This document shows, piece after piece, positions 7,992 to 18,374 of a stretch of 64,000 nt of DNA. The notes beneath the pieces are model-generated. The model did no database searches, had not been told where the DNA came from, and saw only the letters and a program-made list of their open reading frames with translations. The DNA is taken from NCBI RefSeq assembly GCF_025602895.1, contig NW_026516348.1, forward strand, positions 33,876 to 97,875. Direction: 5' to 3'. The first letter of the stretch is position 1, and each line of letters opens with the position of its first letter. Both the position numbers and the translations under genes were made by a program. This DNA is from Polychytrium aggregatum. Its lineage: Eukaryota > Chytridiomycota > Chytridiomycetes > Polychytriales.

Positions 7992-10421
7992 TCATTCATC
8001 TTCCTGGTCGTGCAGGAGTCGGCTATGGGCACTCTTCTCAAGGACAAAGTTGAGATCATTGAAGCCAGAAAGGTCGGTGATGACCACCTCGAGCGAGTCC
8101 TTTGTGAACTCGACAGGGCTGTTGTTGGTGAACATGAAGTGGTGTCGCTGGCCTCTACCAGGGTTGGGCACATTGCTCTTGTTTGGGGTGGCCTTCTCCA
8201 GGTTCTTGTGCAGTGTCGAGACAAAGCTCATGAGAGGGAACTGGACATTGGAAGGGAACAGGAAGTCGTCTCGCTTTGCGTATTGATACGGTGACATGAC
8301 ATCCACGAACGATTCGGTAAGTGCTACCTTATTCAAGGCATCTTTATAAGCGTCCAATCGGGCCCTGAAATCGTTCCCTGGTCTCACGCCGTTAAGAGTC
8401 GTCACGGCATCGTTCAGATTGTTCTGAGCTATAAGGAGAGCAGTATATGCCTGGTTGAAGGCACGAACTCGTTTGATACCGACCACTTCCAAGTTCAAAC
8501 GTCCCTGCTCTACTTGTAATCTGTCATCTGGGGCCCCCCAATTGGTAACTGTATCGACAGGTGGTTGCCCTCTATTCAGCGCTGTACCAATTCGTGGAAA
8601 GTTGTAATATTGCTTTGGGACAATGCCACGAGCTATCTTGTAATGCTTGCTTTCGGTGGGCTCCTCGATGTTGAAGAACTGAGTGTCGATGAAGAACGGG
8701 ACCATGATCAACTCGTCGATATAACTCCAACCCACAAGATATCGACATGTAAGTTTCGTGTCTTGTTTCCATCGGTTTGTACGGTCGGCAGTGTCGTTAT
8801 ATATTGCAGGTGGATTATCAGCGGGTACGGGATGGATTCCACGGCGAATCAAATTATTTTGGAACTGATTGGCATCTGGATATTCCGGCCCAGCAGCTGG
8901 AGTCACTGGAACGATTTTATTGGTCGGGACCATTGAAATGATATGTGTGGTGGCATACTTTGTACCGGCGTTGTCTCCGGGATAGATCTTTGTGAAGGCT
9001 ACATCACCTTCCATGATCGATTTGATCATATCAACGACACGACGGTGGTGATTCTGCGGATAGAGGATGTGCCACAGCTGATCAGGTTGGTCACCCGTCA
9101 TGATCGTGGAAATGACATATCCCTGGATGGTCTGCTTGTTGATGTAGTCGTTCTGCGTGGCAGGAGTGAACTCCAACTTGACATAACCAAGGATATCCTC
9201 GGGCGACACGCTGAAGTCTCGGTTGAACTCCGGATCTTCCTTTCTGTACTGATACTTTTCCATCCATGTGAGGATGGCCAGGACACTGAAGAACTCCACA
9301 AATATGAGCTGTAGGATACCGGAGAGGACATCGGTATTGGAGGCTTTGAAGGCGATCTGGAAGAGATCCATCAGATATGCAGGCAGGCCGATGGTGTAGA
9401 CATTGTCGAACCAGTCGAACGGATCCAGGTTTGACGGAGGCTTGATGACTCGGTTGATGACATAGGATGTGAAAGCGTTACGGAGACCGCAGAACTGGAT
9501 GCGAGCTGCGGTAAAGTCGAGTGGCTTGCTGGGGTCGATGGATTTGTGGCCGGCGTTTGAATGTGCCTTCATGTACAGGACCTGCATCGGGTCAAGCAGG
9601 TATCGCTTGAACACCAACAGAACCTGTATCTCTCGGCGGTTGATGAAGGCAACATCGAAGGGTATAAGCGATTTGTAATATTTGACTTCAGGGAAATTGG
9701 CGTTATCTAATCGTGTTCCATCCTGGTCTTTGGCCCGTGTATTGAACGGAATGTACGTCAGAAGCCCCACGGTAAGTTGTTTCCAGACTTCGTTCGAGTA
9801 TCGCTTCAGATCGAGCTTCTTTTCGATGATGTTCTTGTATTTGGTCACGACAACACACACGGCAAGCACCCGCAAACCCAAGGCGCGCTGCGACGGAAGA
9901 TTGACTGCAATCTGGGTGTAGAGGTCTTCGATAAAGCCCGAGGTGATCTTGTCTTCGAGATCCCTCAGAAAGTCATCAAAGGTGTTGTACACCCCCTGCA
10001 TCGTGTCGTACACAAGCATGGTCATGGGCATGCTGAAGATGGAGGCGCTCTGGAAGGTCTTCATGATGGCGTAACGCGAGTTCCAGGTCGGGGCAGTGTC
10101 ATTACCGCTGTTCTTCTTGGCCACCTGCTTGATGATCTTGAGAACGATGGTCTTGATGCGCTTGAATACATCGCGGAAGGTCATCTTCTCGGCAACCAGC
10201 TGACGGGTGAGCTCGGGAGAGAACCCAACACCAGCAAAATAGTGGCGCGGCTCAAAGGAACGCTGGTCGTGGTTGGTATCGGTGAGGACATGCCGGTAAT
10301 TGTTGCTCAAGGCAGCACTGGGGTTGTCCAGATAGAACTCCACAATGGCTTTCGATTCATCGCTTTCGAGACCGCCACGATGCGTGTCATTCAGGTTGAA
10401 AATATCTAGCCTCTGAGCCAT
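7992..10421 (-). CDS. Orphan 809-aa protein, candidate virion or membrane-associated protein
   Basis: A long undamaged frame from MAQRLDIFNLNDTHRGG to a stop at 7992. Residues ~100-180 and ~340-400 contain hydrophobic helices (for example GLRVLAVCVVVTKYKN and LIFVEFFSVLAILTWMEKYQ) that could be membrane segments or buried helices. The C-terminal third is charged, with a helix around LNDAVTTLNGVRP. No motif I recognise. It is the largest intact viral-layer gene in the window, and its length with no frameshift suggests either recent acquisition or function. It shares an 85-base divergent promoter region with the small membrane-protein gene at 10507. Function unknown. Confidence 0.8.
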   Translation of the reverse strand: MAQRLDIFNLNDTHRGGLESDESKAIVEFYLDNPSAALSNNYRHVLTDTNHDQRSFEPRHYFAGVGFSPELTRQLVAEKMTFRDVFKRIKTIVLKIIKQVAKKNSGNDTAPTWNSRYAIMKTFQSASIFSMPMTMLVYDTMQGVYNTFDDFLRDLEDKITSGFIEDLYTQIAVNLPSQRALGLRVLAVCVVVTKYKNIIEKKLDLKRYSNEVWKQLTVGLLTYIPFNTRAKDQDGTRLDNANFPEVKYYKSLIPFDVAFINRREIQVLLVFKRYLLDPMQVLYMKAHSNAGHKSIDPSKPLDFTAARIQFCGLRNAFTSYVINRVIKPPSNLDPFDWFDNVYTIGLPAYLMDLFQIAFKASNTDVLSGILQLIFVEFFSVLAILTWMEKYQYRKEDPEFNRDFSVSPEDILGYVKLEFTPATQNDYINKQTIQGYVISTIMTGDQPDQLWHILYPQNHHRRVVDMIKSIMEGDVAFTKIYPGDNAGTKYATTHIISMVPTNKIVPVTPAAGPEYPDANQFQNNLIRRGIHPVPADNPPAIYNDTADRTNRWKQDTKLTCRYLVGWSYIDELIMVPFFIDTQFFNIEEPTESKHYKIARGIVPKQYYNFPRIGTALNRGQPPVDTVTNWGAPDDRLQVEQGRLNLEVVGIKRVRAFNQAYTALLIAQNNLNDAVTTLNGVRPGNDFRARLDAYKDALNKVALTESFVDVMSPYQYAKRDDFLFPSNVQFPLMSFVSTLHKNLEKATPNKSNVPNPGRGQRHHFMFTNNSPVEFTKDSLEVVITDLSGFNDLNFVLEKSAHSRLLHDQEDE

Positions 10422-10506
10422 GGACTGCAGTCAATAAACTAGTTTGATAACAGTACATATAATTTTTTTCTGGCATCTCAGTAGCAACACTCTGTGATCC
10501 ACACCC
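10422..10506. promoter_or_regulatory. Divergent promoter region
   Basis: AT-rich 85 bases between diverging genes, with TACATATAATTTTTTT near 10454-10470. The A/T tract lies 40-50 bases from both ATGs. Confidence 0.45.
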
Positions 10507-10839
10507 ATGTCTTCTCTGTTCCAAAACATCCAATCGTCCACACAGAATGTGAACTCGGTGCTGACTCACGAGCTCGACAACCCCGTCTTCAACTCGCTGT
10601 TGACCATCGCCCTGGTTCTCTATGGCGGTCTGGCCGCTCCCGCGCTGCCTCAGTCGATCCAAAACCTCTTCAACAAGGTCTGGTTCAAGCTCCTCATCAT
10701 GTTCCTCATCGTCTGGACCGCCTCGCACGACAAGGTACTCGCTCTCGCGCTGGCCATCGCCTTCTATGCCTCGCTCAACGTCATCATGAACAAGCAGCCC
10801 TTTGAGCTGTTCGAACCTTCGTCCACCCTCGTGGCTTAG
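10507..10839 (+). CDS. Small NCLDV-type membrane protein, 110 aa
   Basis: Starts MSSLFQNIQSSTQNVNS. Residues ~28-48 (PVFNSLLTIALVLYGGLAAP) form a first hydrophobic segment ending in YGGLAAP-x-LP. LFNKVWFKLLIMFLIVW forms a second and VLALALAIAFYASLNVI a third. The YGGLAAPxLP-x-x-IQ-x-LF pattern is one I recall from short conserved membrane proteins of phycodnaviruses and mimiviruses, probably virion inner-membrane components. The soluble N-terminus precedes the first segment. The gene ends cleanly at TAG 10837-10839 and is undamaged. Confidence 0.78.
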   Translation: MSSLFQNIQSSTQNVNSVLTHELDNPVFNSLLTIALVLYGGLAAPALPQSIQNLFNKVWFKLLIMFLIVWTASHDKVLALALAIAFYASLNVIMNKQPFELFEPSSTLVA

Positions 10840-10988
10840 GGTGTGTGGGGTGGATAGCTCGCGAAACGCCGCCGTGCAGATGATGGCCTCTGCGGCCAAC
10901 GGGACCCCCTGCCTCGCCATTTAAGCCGCCCCTCTGCGACCTCCCCCTTTCACCTGCACCAGCGCATGTTCCCTTCAGAGCAACCACC

Positions 10989-11102
10989 ATGTCTTCCAAG
11001 CATTCCAACGCCGACGCTCTCGTGGATGCCCTGACTGAGAGGGCCTTTGTCTTCATCGACGAACTGGGCCATGACGACAAGCAGCATTGTTCGTGCCCCA
11101 AG
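10989..11102 (+). CDS. LRR-like protein, exon 1
   Basis: Exon 1 runs from an ATG in good context (CCACCATGT) and encodes 38 residues (MSSKHSNADALVDALTER...), ending in frame with AAG before a GTACGA splice donor. Exon 2 is 11180-11749. A TTTAAG element lies about 70 bases upstream. Confidence 0.7.
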
Positions 11103-11179
11103 GTACGACACCACGCCTCGCACCATACACCCTTCCAGGCGCCCACCTTGCCCCTGACGCTTTGTTTCTTTCTCCCCAG
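11103..11179 (+). other. Spliceosomal intron, 77 nt, phase 0
   Basis: 5' GTACGA; CTGAC branch-point-like motif near 11154; a pyrimidine run TTTCTTTCTCCCC; 3' CAG. The frame without splicing leaves the conserved composition and later stops; splicing joins two coherent exons in phase. Confidence 0.75.
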
Positions 11180-11749
11180 ACCGAGAGCCCCGACGCACCC
11201 GGCGTCGTTCCCCAGATGTTCGTGGTCTGTCGCTGGGACAACATCACCGATCCTTGGGGTGATCTTCGCGATCACCTCAACAATGGCAATATCATCGTGG
11301 ATTTGCGTTTCTGCGAGTGCTTCGAAGACACCACCGACATGGGGGATCTGCCTGTCCTCCCCCATGTCGAGAGCTTGAGCACTCCACCCAATCTGACGAC
11401 CCTCGCACATCTGCCTGCCAAGTGTCCCAACCTGACCCACCTCGATATCTCCGCCACCAAGGCCGTCGGTCCCTCGTTCCTGCAGGATCTCTATCGCTTT
11501 GATCGCCTCTGCCAGGTGGCCATTCACGCCAGGCACTTCCTGATGCGCGATCTGATCTTTGCCATCAACCACAGAGTGTATGGAGTGGTGGTGAGCAATT
11601 GCGAGGTGATCTTCCGTTGCCAGTACAAAGCTCATCCCATCAACTTGAACAAAATCGCAGTGTATCTTGTTGTTTTGATGGTCCTGTTCAAACTCCACAT
11701 GCGGCTTGTTCGCATGACAGTGGAGTATGCCATCGCCAATAAAAAGTAG
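11180..11749 (+). CDS. LRR-like protein, exon 2
   Basis: Encodes 189 residues after splicing, for a protein of about 227. Segments such as LPHVESLSTPPNLTTLAHLP and CPNLTHLDISATKAVG are short leucine-rich repeats. The C-terminal ~40 residues include a hydrophobic run (KIAVYLVVLMVLFKLHM) that may be a membrane segment or a buried helix. The gene is followed after 101 bases by a second, larger LRR gene of similar style, so the two may be paralogs. The intron suggests nuclear transcription, either by a nucleus-replicating virus or after acquisition from a eukaryotic host. Confidence 0.7.
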   Translation, partial: TESPDAPGVVPQMFVVCRWDNITDPWGDLRDHLNNGNIIVDLRFCECFEDTTDMGDLPVLPHVESLSTPPNLTTLAHLPAKCPNLTHLDISATKAVGPSFLQDLYRFDRLCQVAIHARHFLMRDLIFAINHRVYGVVVSNCEVIFRCQYKAHPINLNKIAVYLVVLMVLFKLHMRLVRMTVEYAIANKK

Positions 11750-11796
11750 TCTCCCTCCGCCAACTCTGTCTCCGCCTCCGACTCCGATTCCTCACA

Positions 11797-11805
11797 TAAA
11801 TAGCA
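11797..11805 (+). promoter_or_regulatory. TATA-like box of the second LRR gene
   Basis: ATAAATAG about 50 bases upstream of the ATG at 11851. Confidence 0.5.
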
Positions 11806-11850
11806 GGCCGGGTGTGGGCCGTGAGATGGTCGCTACCTTCCCTCGCCACC

Positions 11851-13216
11851 ATGCCCTTTGACGATTCCAACGCATCTGCCATCATCCTCATCCTCCTGAT
11901 CGACGGGGGATACCTTGGTATCCGCGACTTTGTGGTCCTCTCGCGTGTCAACCAAGCAACCCACCACTACTTGAACCCGTCCAACCAGGTATGGTGGCCC
12001 GAGGTCTACCGCAGCGTCGTCAAGCTCCCCAAGTACACCATCGCAGACGGGGATCACTACTCTGTCCTGCGTGCGATCGGATCGTTCATCCACCGTCGCA
12101 GCGACATTCCTGCTCCATTCGAGGCCCGCCTGTGGGAGTACGCCTTGTACCCGATGTCGCCGCTCCTCGATGCCGTTCGAGCCATGGTCGATCGCCCCAC
12201 TCTGAAGGCAATGATGGAGCGCACCCATCGTCTGCTGGTCATCAACCGAATCGTCAGCAGAGCGGCTCCAGAGGATCAAGACATCGATATCAGTGCCCGC
12301 AATACCAGTGCTGGCAGCGCATGCCTTCACTTCTTCAACCGCGGCGTATACAAAATCAACATGCTCGAGTTCACCCCTGAATCGATCGATGTCGCTTTCT
12401 TCATATCGAAGGAGCTGATCTGGACCGAGTTCTTGGTGTACCATCAGCGCGACACCACCGAATTCGCCGCATCCCCGGTCTACCTCGCGATGGTCGTTTC
12501 CATGGTGAAGAGCCTCGCACCGCGTGCCCACATCAGACTCCCTGCAGATATTGCGACTAGAATCCCAGGCGCAGTTTGCTTTGAAGGCGCCAGTCAAATC
12601 GAGTACTATGGCTCCATGAGTCGCTTCGAGCCCACCAAGCTCCCCACGACACCCAATGTCGAGGTGCTCACTCTGAGCAACTTTGTGTTCATGATGAGCA
12701 CACAGTATGCTTTCGTTGGTACCTCCCTTCGACACATCTCGATTGGCCAGTCCTCGACCATCTTAACCTTCGGTGTGTTTCAAACAGTCGCCGCGACGCT
12801 GGATTCGCTTTCATTCAGCGACTGCAACATCCCCTATGGGTTTCACGACTTTCCCATTCACTGGCCGGCGCTGACATCCCTCACCATCAATTGGTGCGAT
12901 GTTCCTGACCTACAGGGTCTGCCAAAGTCACTCCCTGCCATTCAGTGCTTCATGTTCACGAGTGTACGTGAGATCAAGTCATTCCGCGGAATGCCCCAGG
13001 AGATGCCTCGCTTGGAAACGCTTGTCGTATCCCCACGTTGTGCCAATTCACCAGCGTCTCTCAGGCACTTCCCCCCTCGCCTCCCCATGCTCCGGGAACT
13101 CAAACTCGACGGCTTCAACAACTTGATCAGTCTGCGTGGCTTCCCCCATGCCCACCAACTAGAGTTTCTCTCGATGTCTGGCACGAGCATCGTATCCTTT
13201 GATGGGCTCAGCATGG
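11851..13216 (+). pseudogene. F-box/LRR-like protein, 5' part, interrupted by element A1
   Basis: The ATG at 11851 has a CCACC context. Residues ~8-50 (AIILILLIDGGYLGIRDFVV, then LSRVNQATHHYLNP) look like an F-box-type or other short adaptor motif. From about residue 250 on, the protein is leucine-rich repeats: VEVLTLSNF, LDSLSFSDCNIP, LTSLTINWCDVPDLQGLP, LRELKLDGFNNLISLRGFP and LEFLSMSGTSIVSFDGLS. The frame stops three codons into the LTR of A1. After the CATGG duplication the frame resumes at 18684/18689, giving an original product of about 597 residues. LRR plus F-box suggests a substrate receptor for ubiquitin ligase, an inference. Two intact halves and a clean junction indicate a very recent break. 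Confidence 0.8.
13212..13216. repeat. Target-site duplication of A1 (left copy)
   Basis: CATGG before the LTR; second copy at 18684-18688. Confidence 0.92.
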
Positions 13217-13525
13217 TGTAACGTCCACTACTGGGACGTTGGGGCAAGACGGGGAGGGAGGGGGTACAAGACAAGACAGGACGGGGCAGAACAGGGCGGT
13301 GCTAGGCTACTCTAGCGGACGGGTGAGCTCGGGGAGCACTTACGTTTATTCACGATAAAACCGAACTCCAGACAAACGGGGGGAACGGGGGCAACCCGCA
13401 GGTATACCCTGCGGTGGCCTGCCTGCGGTGCGTGAAAACGCAAAGCGCAGCACAGGTCACGACCCACTGCGCCGCGCAGTACGCGCAGTACGCGCAGCAC
13501 AGCGTCGGAGATACCATCTCCTACA
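13217..13525 (-). repeat. 3' LTR of A1 (309 bp)
   Basis: In element orientation it begins TGTAGGAG and ends GTTACA. Both ends carry hairpins: GGAGAT/ATCTCC at the 5' end and AACGTCC/GGACGTT at the 3' end. A CCGCAGGGTATACCTGCGG near-palindrome lies in the middle. Confidence 0.93.
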
Positions 13526-13534
13526 CTCCCACAC

Positions 13535-16500
13535 TTAAGAAGGCTTCCTGCGAGGAGCCCTGCGTGTGCTCTTTATTTGGGGCTCCTCGAGGTGTTTACC
13601 GTATTTACTCAGCTCCTCGGGTGCATGGGACAAGTCCTCCAGTGTTTGCCATGTGTTGCCCGAGTGTGGGTAACCAACCCACTTGACATAAAACCGAAGT
13701 GACCCATCAGCCACTTTCTTGTGCCTCACGATCCTTTCGACTTCATATTCTTGAGTATAGTATTGTCCGAGGTCGTCTTCCAGTGGTGCGTCGTCCGGGA
13801 CACCTTCGTCGGCGTCGGGGAACTGTGCTGGACTGCGGGTCGTGTGGCGACGCAGCTTGGACACATGGAAGACAGGATGGAGCTTGCTTCCAGGTGGCAA
13901 GTCCAACAGGTAGTTGAGGGGACTGGGTCGGGCCGCTATCTTGAACGGTCCTCGGTACTTGGGCAACAACTTCTTTGACTGGGCTTCGGGGACCTTGATG
14001 TTGTCGGCGTCCAGGTAGACAAGGTCTCCAACTTCAAAGGAGACATCCTGGTGTCGGCGGTCGTAGTACTTCGCCATCACTTGTTGCGCATCCGTGAGCG
14101 CGTCGGCGATCATCTTGTGTCGGACTTGATGATCTTTGACAAAGGCACTTGGTTTGGGAGGCAATCCAGCCGTGGACTCGGTCAGTGTCAAGGAGGTGGG
14201 AACATCAGGCTGGAATCCGTAGAGCGCCTCAAAGGGGCTCAAGCCAGTTGTGCTCGACTTGGCGGTGTTGTATGCAAACTCTGCATGACTCAGCTGTATG
14301 TCCCAGTCGTCTTGGCTGGTCGAGGCGTATGTCCTCAGGTATTGCTCGAGGGTGCGGATCGTCCGCTCGGACTGTCCATCCGTTTGTTGGTGGTGCGAGG
14401 TTGACATGTTCAGCTTGGTGCCGAGATGGTCGAACAGACTTGTCCAAAACAAGGAGGTGAATCGGGGGTCTCGATCACTGACGATGGACTTTGGGAGGCC
14501 GTGGTGCTTGAACACATGCTTGAAGAACAGCAGTGCAAGGTCAGGCGCGGAGCATGTCGTCTGGCACGGCACAAAGTGTGCCATCTTGCTGAACCTGTCG
14601 ACAAAGACAGCGATTGCATCGTGGTCCAACTTGGTCGTCGGTAGATGCGTGATGAGATCCATGGACATGCTGGTCCAGGGGCGGTCGGGAACAGGCAGGG
14701 GTTGCAGCAATCCTTGCTCTCGGGTCGTGCGTGACTTGACCATCTTGCAGGTATGGCAGGACTCGATGTACTTCTCGACGGTGCGCTTCATTCCAGGCCA
14801 GTATGCGACTTTGGCCAGTCGGTCGTATGTCTTCTCGACTCCAAAGTGTCCAGCGAGGGGCGAGTCGTGGACCTCTTGGAGCAACTTGGTCTTCAACGAC
14901 GGAATGTCCGGCACACAGACACGGCTGTCCTTCTTCAGGAGGAGCAGGCCATCACGCACTGTGTACTCGGATGATTCGTCGTCCTTGGGGAGCTTAGACA
15001 CCTTTCGGAACAGTTCTCCGAACTGTTTGTCGTTGGCGATGTTGTCTCGGACAACATCCAGCATCGTGTTGTCGACACTGACAGTCGACTCGTACAGTGA
15101 CGCCAATTGGTAGTCGGGGCGTCGGGACAGTGCGTCAGGCACCACATTGAGTTTGCCTTTCTGGTATACAACCTCGTAGTTGTACTCGGCGAGGAACTCC
15201 ATCCATCGCGCTTGGCGTCGGCTCAGGTTCTTCTTGGTGTCGAGGTAACGCAGTGACTGGTGGTCCGTCACAATCTTGAAGGGCTTGGCGGTACCGTGGA
15301 GGTACACTCGGAACTTCTGCAGCGCGTAGATGATCGCAAGCTGCTCCTTCTCGTGCACGGGATAGTTGATCTCGTGTTGGGACAGTTTGCGCGACTCGAA
15401 GGCAACGGGCCTTCCCTCCTGCATCAAAACAGCTCCCACCGCAAAGTCGGAGGCGTCGGTGTGCACGGAGACATCCGTGTTCGGGTCGAACACAGCGAGG
15501 ACAGGAGCGTTCGTCAAGGCGTGCTTGAGGGTCTCGAACGCTTGGCGTTGTGGGTGGTCCCACACGAAGGGGCACTCTTTGCGGAGTAGGTCTGTGAGTG
15601 GACCGGCAGTGCGCGCCAGATCGGGGATGAATCGGCGGTAGTAGTTGACGAGACCGAGAAACGACTGCACGTCAGAGACGCATGCGAGCGGCGGCCACTC
15701 GACCACAGACTTGACCTTGGCGGGGTCGACTTCGATTCCTCTTCCTGAGACAACGTGTCCCAGGAACGGGACTTGATTCTTGAAGAACTCACACTTGGAC
15801 AGTTTGGCATACAACTTGTGCTCGCGTAGCTTGGCCAGCACGCGGGCGACATGACCTTCATGGGTCGCTTCATCCTTGCTGTACACAAGGATATCATCCA
15901 GGTACACGATGACAGAGTTGTCGAGCTCTTGGCGGAACACATCGTTCATCAGCTGCATGAACGTGGCAGGTGCGTTCGTCAATCCGAACGGCAGCACTAG
16001 GAACTCGTACAGTCCGTAGCGAGTCCTGAAGGCGGTCTTGTGGACATCATCCTCGTGGATGCGGATCTGATGGTAGCCTGAGCGGAGGTCTATCTTGCTA
16101 AAGACCTTTGCTCCACTCAGACGATCCATCAACTCGTCGATCCTGGGCAACGGGTAGGTGTTCTTGATGGTCTGTTTGTTTAGTGCGCGATAGTCGACGC
16201 ACATCCTGAGATCACCTTCTTTCTTCTTGACAAAGAGCACTGGTGCACCATACGGTGACTGGCTCGGGCGGATGAACCCATGGGCGAGGAGGTCATCCAA
16301 CTGGCGCTTGAGTTCGTCCATCTCCGTCAGCGACAGTTGGTACGTCGGTCTTGACGGAGGCGACGAGCCTGGTTCGATGTCGATGCGATGATCGACGGTG
16401 CGTTGGGGTGGCAGGCATTGTGGCAACTGGTCGGGGAATACGTCCTTGTACTCGTCGAGCAGCTTGGTCACCACAGGCGGGGGACCGGGACCGGCTTGGT

Positions 16501-17446
16501 CGGTGTCGTCGACCTCACGCACGACACAGAGGAACGACGTGTCCTTCTTGATCAGCCTCTTGAATTGCATGGCTGAGAGGAGAGGTGGCATGTTGGGTGA
16601 GGCCATGCCCTGCAGGACAATGTCAGGGCCAACACGGACAGTGCGGCCTTTCCAGTCGACGACTGGAGTCGGCTCGGCACGAGCAAGCCAGCTCATGCCG
16701 AGGATGGCATCGAACTTGGTGTCGATCACTTGGAACAACAGGACAGGATGGTACTTGGGATGGAGGGCCACTCGCAGGACCACTTGGTGTGTGCACTGCT
16801 GCACACGATCGTCTGCAAGCGCCACACTCATCGGCGACTTCTTCTTGGTTGCATGTATGTTGAGCTCCTGGAGCAAGCGTCTGCTGACAAAGTTGCAGCT
16901 TGCTCCAGAGTCCACCATCATTCGGACGGTGTGACCTTGGACGGTGGCAGGGAGGTACAGCAGGGACTCTTCATGGTCCTCCTGCACAGCCTCCTGCACC
17001 ATGACTTGACTTGGGGGAACGGGCGACACTTGGTCTTGGTTGGCTTCATCACGGCCACTCGGACATTTTGGATAGGGTTCGGCCATTGCGGGGGCCTGCG
17101 GCGTCAGCACGCCATTGCACACGACGTCCACGGCTTGCGGACACATGTCGGAAGCATCCGACACACACGACTTGACAGGGGTGAGGGCACAGGCGGTCCT
17201 GTCCCTCAAGGGTTCTTGATTTTCTTTTTTGTTTTGGTTTTCAATTTTGGTTTTCTCTTCACGTTCGTGGAGAGGCAGGCGGCTTGCGCCACCATGCACC
17301 TCTCGCACGACGCACAACACTTGGTTTGTTTCTCCTTCGGGGGAGGGGGCGAGGTGAACTTCCTCTGGAGACGCGTGGACTGCATTGAGCAATCCACGGC
17401 GTTGGTCTCCTACTAGGGCTCCAGAGCCACCTAGTAGGGTCGGCCG
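13535..17446 (-). CDS. pol: Element A1 Pol polyprotein (PR-RT-RH-IN-chromodomain)
   Basis: About 1,310 residues in the open -1 frame, entered by frameshift at 17446-17452. Protease [13 protein letters not shown] near residue 183. RT from ~390 with [14 protein letters not shown] and the catalytic [10 protein letters not shown] near 522. RNase [14 protein letters not shown] near 667. Integrase zinc finger (H..GHFG then C..C around 866-910), DDE core with SDRDPRFTS near 997 and a [17 protein letters not shown] glutamate region. The C-terminus has a chromodomain ([21 protein letters not shown]) expected to bind methylated histone H3. The product is cleaved by its own protease in particles, makes the cDNA and integrates it. 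No frameshift or stop seen. Confidence 0.95.
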   Translation of the reverse strand, partial: RPTLLGGSGALVGDQRRGLLNAVHASPEEVHLAPSPEGETNQVLCVVREVHGGASRLPLHEREEKTKIENQNKKENQEPLRDRTACALTPVKSCVSDASDMCPQAVDVVCNGVLTPQAPAMAEPYPKCPSGRDEANQDQVSPVPPSQVMVQEAVQEDHEESLLYLPATVQGHTVRMMVDSGASCNFVSRRLLQELNIHATKKKSPMSVALADDRVQQCTHQVVLRVALHPKYHPVLLFQVIDTKFDAILGMSWLARAEPTPVVDWKGRTVRVGPDIVLQGMASPNMPPLLSAMQFKRLIKKDTSFLCVVREVDDTDQAGPGPPPVVTKLLDEYKDVFPDQLPQCLPPQRTVDHRIDIEPGSSPPSRPTYQLSLTEMDELKRQLDDLLAHGFIRPSQSPYGAPVLFVKKKEGDLRMCVDYRALNKQTIKNTYPLPRIDELMDRLSGAKVFSKIDLRSGYHQIRIHEDDVHKTAFRTRYGLYEFLVLPFGLTNAPATFMQLMNDVFRQELDNSVIVYLDDILVYSKDEATHEGHVARVLAKLREHKLYAKLSKCEFFKNQVPFLGHVVSGRGIEVDPAKVKSVVEWPPLACVSDVQSFLGLVNYYRRFIPDLARTAGPLTDLLRKECPFVWDHPQRQAFETLKHALTNAPVLAVFDPNTDVSVHTDASDFAVGAVLMQEGRPVAFESRKLSQHEINYPVHEKEQLAIIYALQKFRVYLHGTAKPFKIVTDHQSLRYLDTKKNLSRRQARWMEFLAEYNYEVVYQKGKLNVVPDALSRRPDYQLASLYESTVSVDNTMLDVVRDNIANDKQFGELFRKVSKLPKDDESSEYTVRDGLLLLKKDSRVCVPDIPSLKTKLLQEVHDSPLAGHFGVEKTYDRLAKVAYWPGMKRTVEKYIESCHTCKMVKSRTTREQGLLQPLPVPDRPWTSMSMDLITHLPTTKLDHDAIAVFVDRFSKMAHFVPCQTTCSAPDLALLFFKHVFKHHGLPKSIVSDRDPRFTSLFWTSLFDHLGTKLNMSTSHHQQTDGQSERTIRTLEQYLRTYASTSQDDWDIQLSHAEFAYNTAKSSTTGLSPFEALYGFQPDVPTSLTLTESTAGLPPKPSAFVKDHQVRHKMIADALTDAQQVMAKYYDRRHQDVSFEVGDLVYLDADNIKVPEAQSKKLLPKYRGPFKIAARPSPLNYLLDLPPGSKLHPVFHVSKLRRHTTRSPAQFPDADEGVPDDAPLEDDLGQYYTQEYEVERIVRHKKVADGSLRFYVKWVGYPHSGNTWQTLEDLSHAPEELSKYGKHLEEPQIKSTRRAPRRKPS

Positions 17447-17452
17447 TTTCCC
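17409..17452 (-). promoter_or_regulatory. Predicted -1 frameshift signal, A1
   Basis: GGGAAAC (complement of 17446-17452) in gag phase, 7-base spacer GGCCGAC, then CCTACTAG pairing with CTAGTAGG around an inner GGCT(C)/AGCC stem. The gag TAG stop is in the 5' arm of the stem. Confidence 0.8.
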
Positions 17453-18252
17453 GACTTCATGGGGCACTCCTTGGCCTGGTGTCCCGGTCGGTGACAGAAG
17501 AAGCAGGAACCATGGCGGAGGTCCTCCTGCTTCTGTCTGTCCTTGGGGGAGACAGTGGCAGCTTGCTGGAACCGGGAGCGGGGAGGGCCACGAGCCTCCA
17601 TGGCGTTGACGTCAACGTCCATGGGCTCAGGCATGGGTCTTGCGGGCGGGGCCGGGCGAGGCGGACGGGCTGGGACGTGATGAGACCGATGGCCGCCTGC
17701 CAGCTGCGGGTAGAACTGGCGGCCATGGTACTGGACGTTGTCGAGGTTCTCGGCAACGTCCATCATCACGTCCAGGGACTTGCGGGCATCAGGGTTGCTG
17801 GCGATGTACTCTCTGATCTTGGGCTTGAGGCCCTTCTGGAAGAGGTACATCGCATCAGCAGAGCCCAGCTCCTCAATCTGGGAGGAGAGGTCTTCAAACT
17901 CCTCGATGTAGCGGGTCACAGAACCACGCTGCACGAGAGAGTATAGCTTGTCACGGGCAATGAGTTCAGCATTGGGGCTGCCGAAGCGGCGACGGAGGCG
18001 GTCCTTGAAGTCGTCAAACACACCTTCGCTCTGCTCGTCGAACCCTTGGCGGCGGTACCAACGGTACGCCTGGTCCTTTAAGCAGAGCTTGGCGGCGACG
18101 ATGTGGTGGGTGGGGGCGACTTGGGCAGCATCGAGGTAGTCCTCGAGTTGCTGCAGCCAGTCCTCCACCGAGGAGGAGCGGCTCTTCCCAGTAAACACTG
18201 GGGCACGGAAGGTCTTGAGGAAGGCTTCCGGAAGTGGGCGGGGGTTGCTCAT
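17431..18252 (-). CDS. gag: Element A1 Gag
   Basis: 273 residues starting [18 protein letters not shown]. Retrotrans_gag capsid region at about 20-150 ([38 protein letters not shown]). A proline/arginine-rich linker follows and a CCHC knuckle [15 protein letters not shown] lies near 245. It ends MKSGNGRPY with the slip site at the SGN codons. Gag builds the particle and packages element RNA. Same predicted protein as in A2, A3 and A4. Confidence 0.93.
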   Translation of the reverse strand: MSNPRPLPEAFLKTFRAPVFTGKSRSSSVEDWLQQLEDYLDAAQVAPTHHIVAAKLCLKDQAYRWYRRQGFDEQSEGVFDDFKDRLRRRFGSPNAELIARDKLYSLVQRGSVTRYIEEFEDLSSQIEELGSADAMYLFQKGLKPKIREYIASNPDARKSLDVMMDVAENLDNVQYHGRQFYPQLAGGHRSHHVPARPPRPAPPARPMPEPMDVDVNAMEARGPPRSRFQQAATVSPKDRQKQEDLRHGSCFFCHRPGHQAKECPMKSGNGRPY

Positions 18253-18362
18253 GGCAGGGGCAGGCTCCAGGGACAGAGAGGAGAGTCGGTCGGCAAGAGA
18301 GGCGGGATCCAGCTTGAGGATCTAGAAAGAGGACAAACAGGACGAAAACAAGACGAGGATTT

Positions 18363-18374
18363 CCGATGCTACCA
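18363..18374 (-). other. tRNA primer-binding site of A1
   Basis: TGGTAGCATCGG directly inside the 5' LTR, zero-base spacer. The TGG pairs with tRNA CCA; TGGTAGC is typical of initiator-Met primers, but the tRNA of this host is not known to me. Confidence 0.65.

Noticed and set aside
13535-18252. Many long frames on the strand opposite to A1 pol and gag
   Set aside because: They repeat in every A copy as mirror frames of pol/gag, lack any motif and have no start context; they are shadows of a GC-rich coding sequence.
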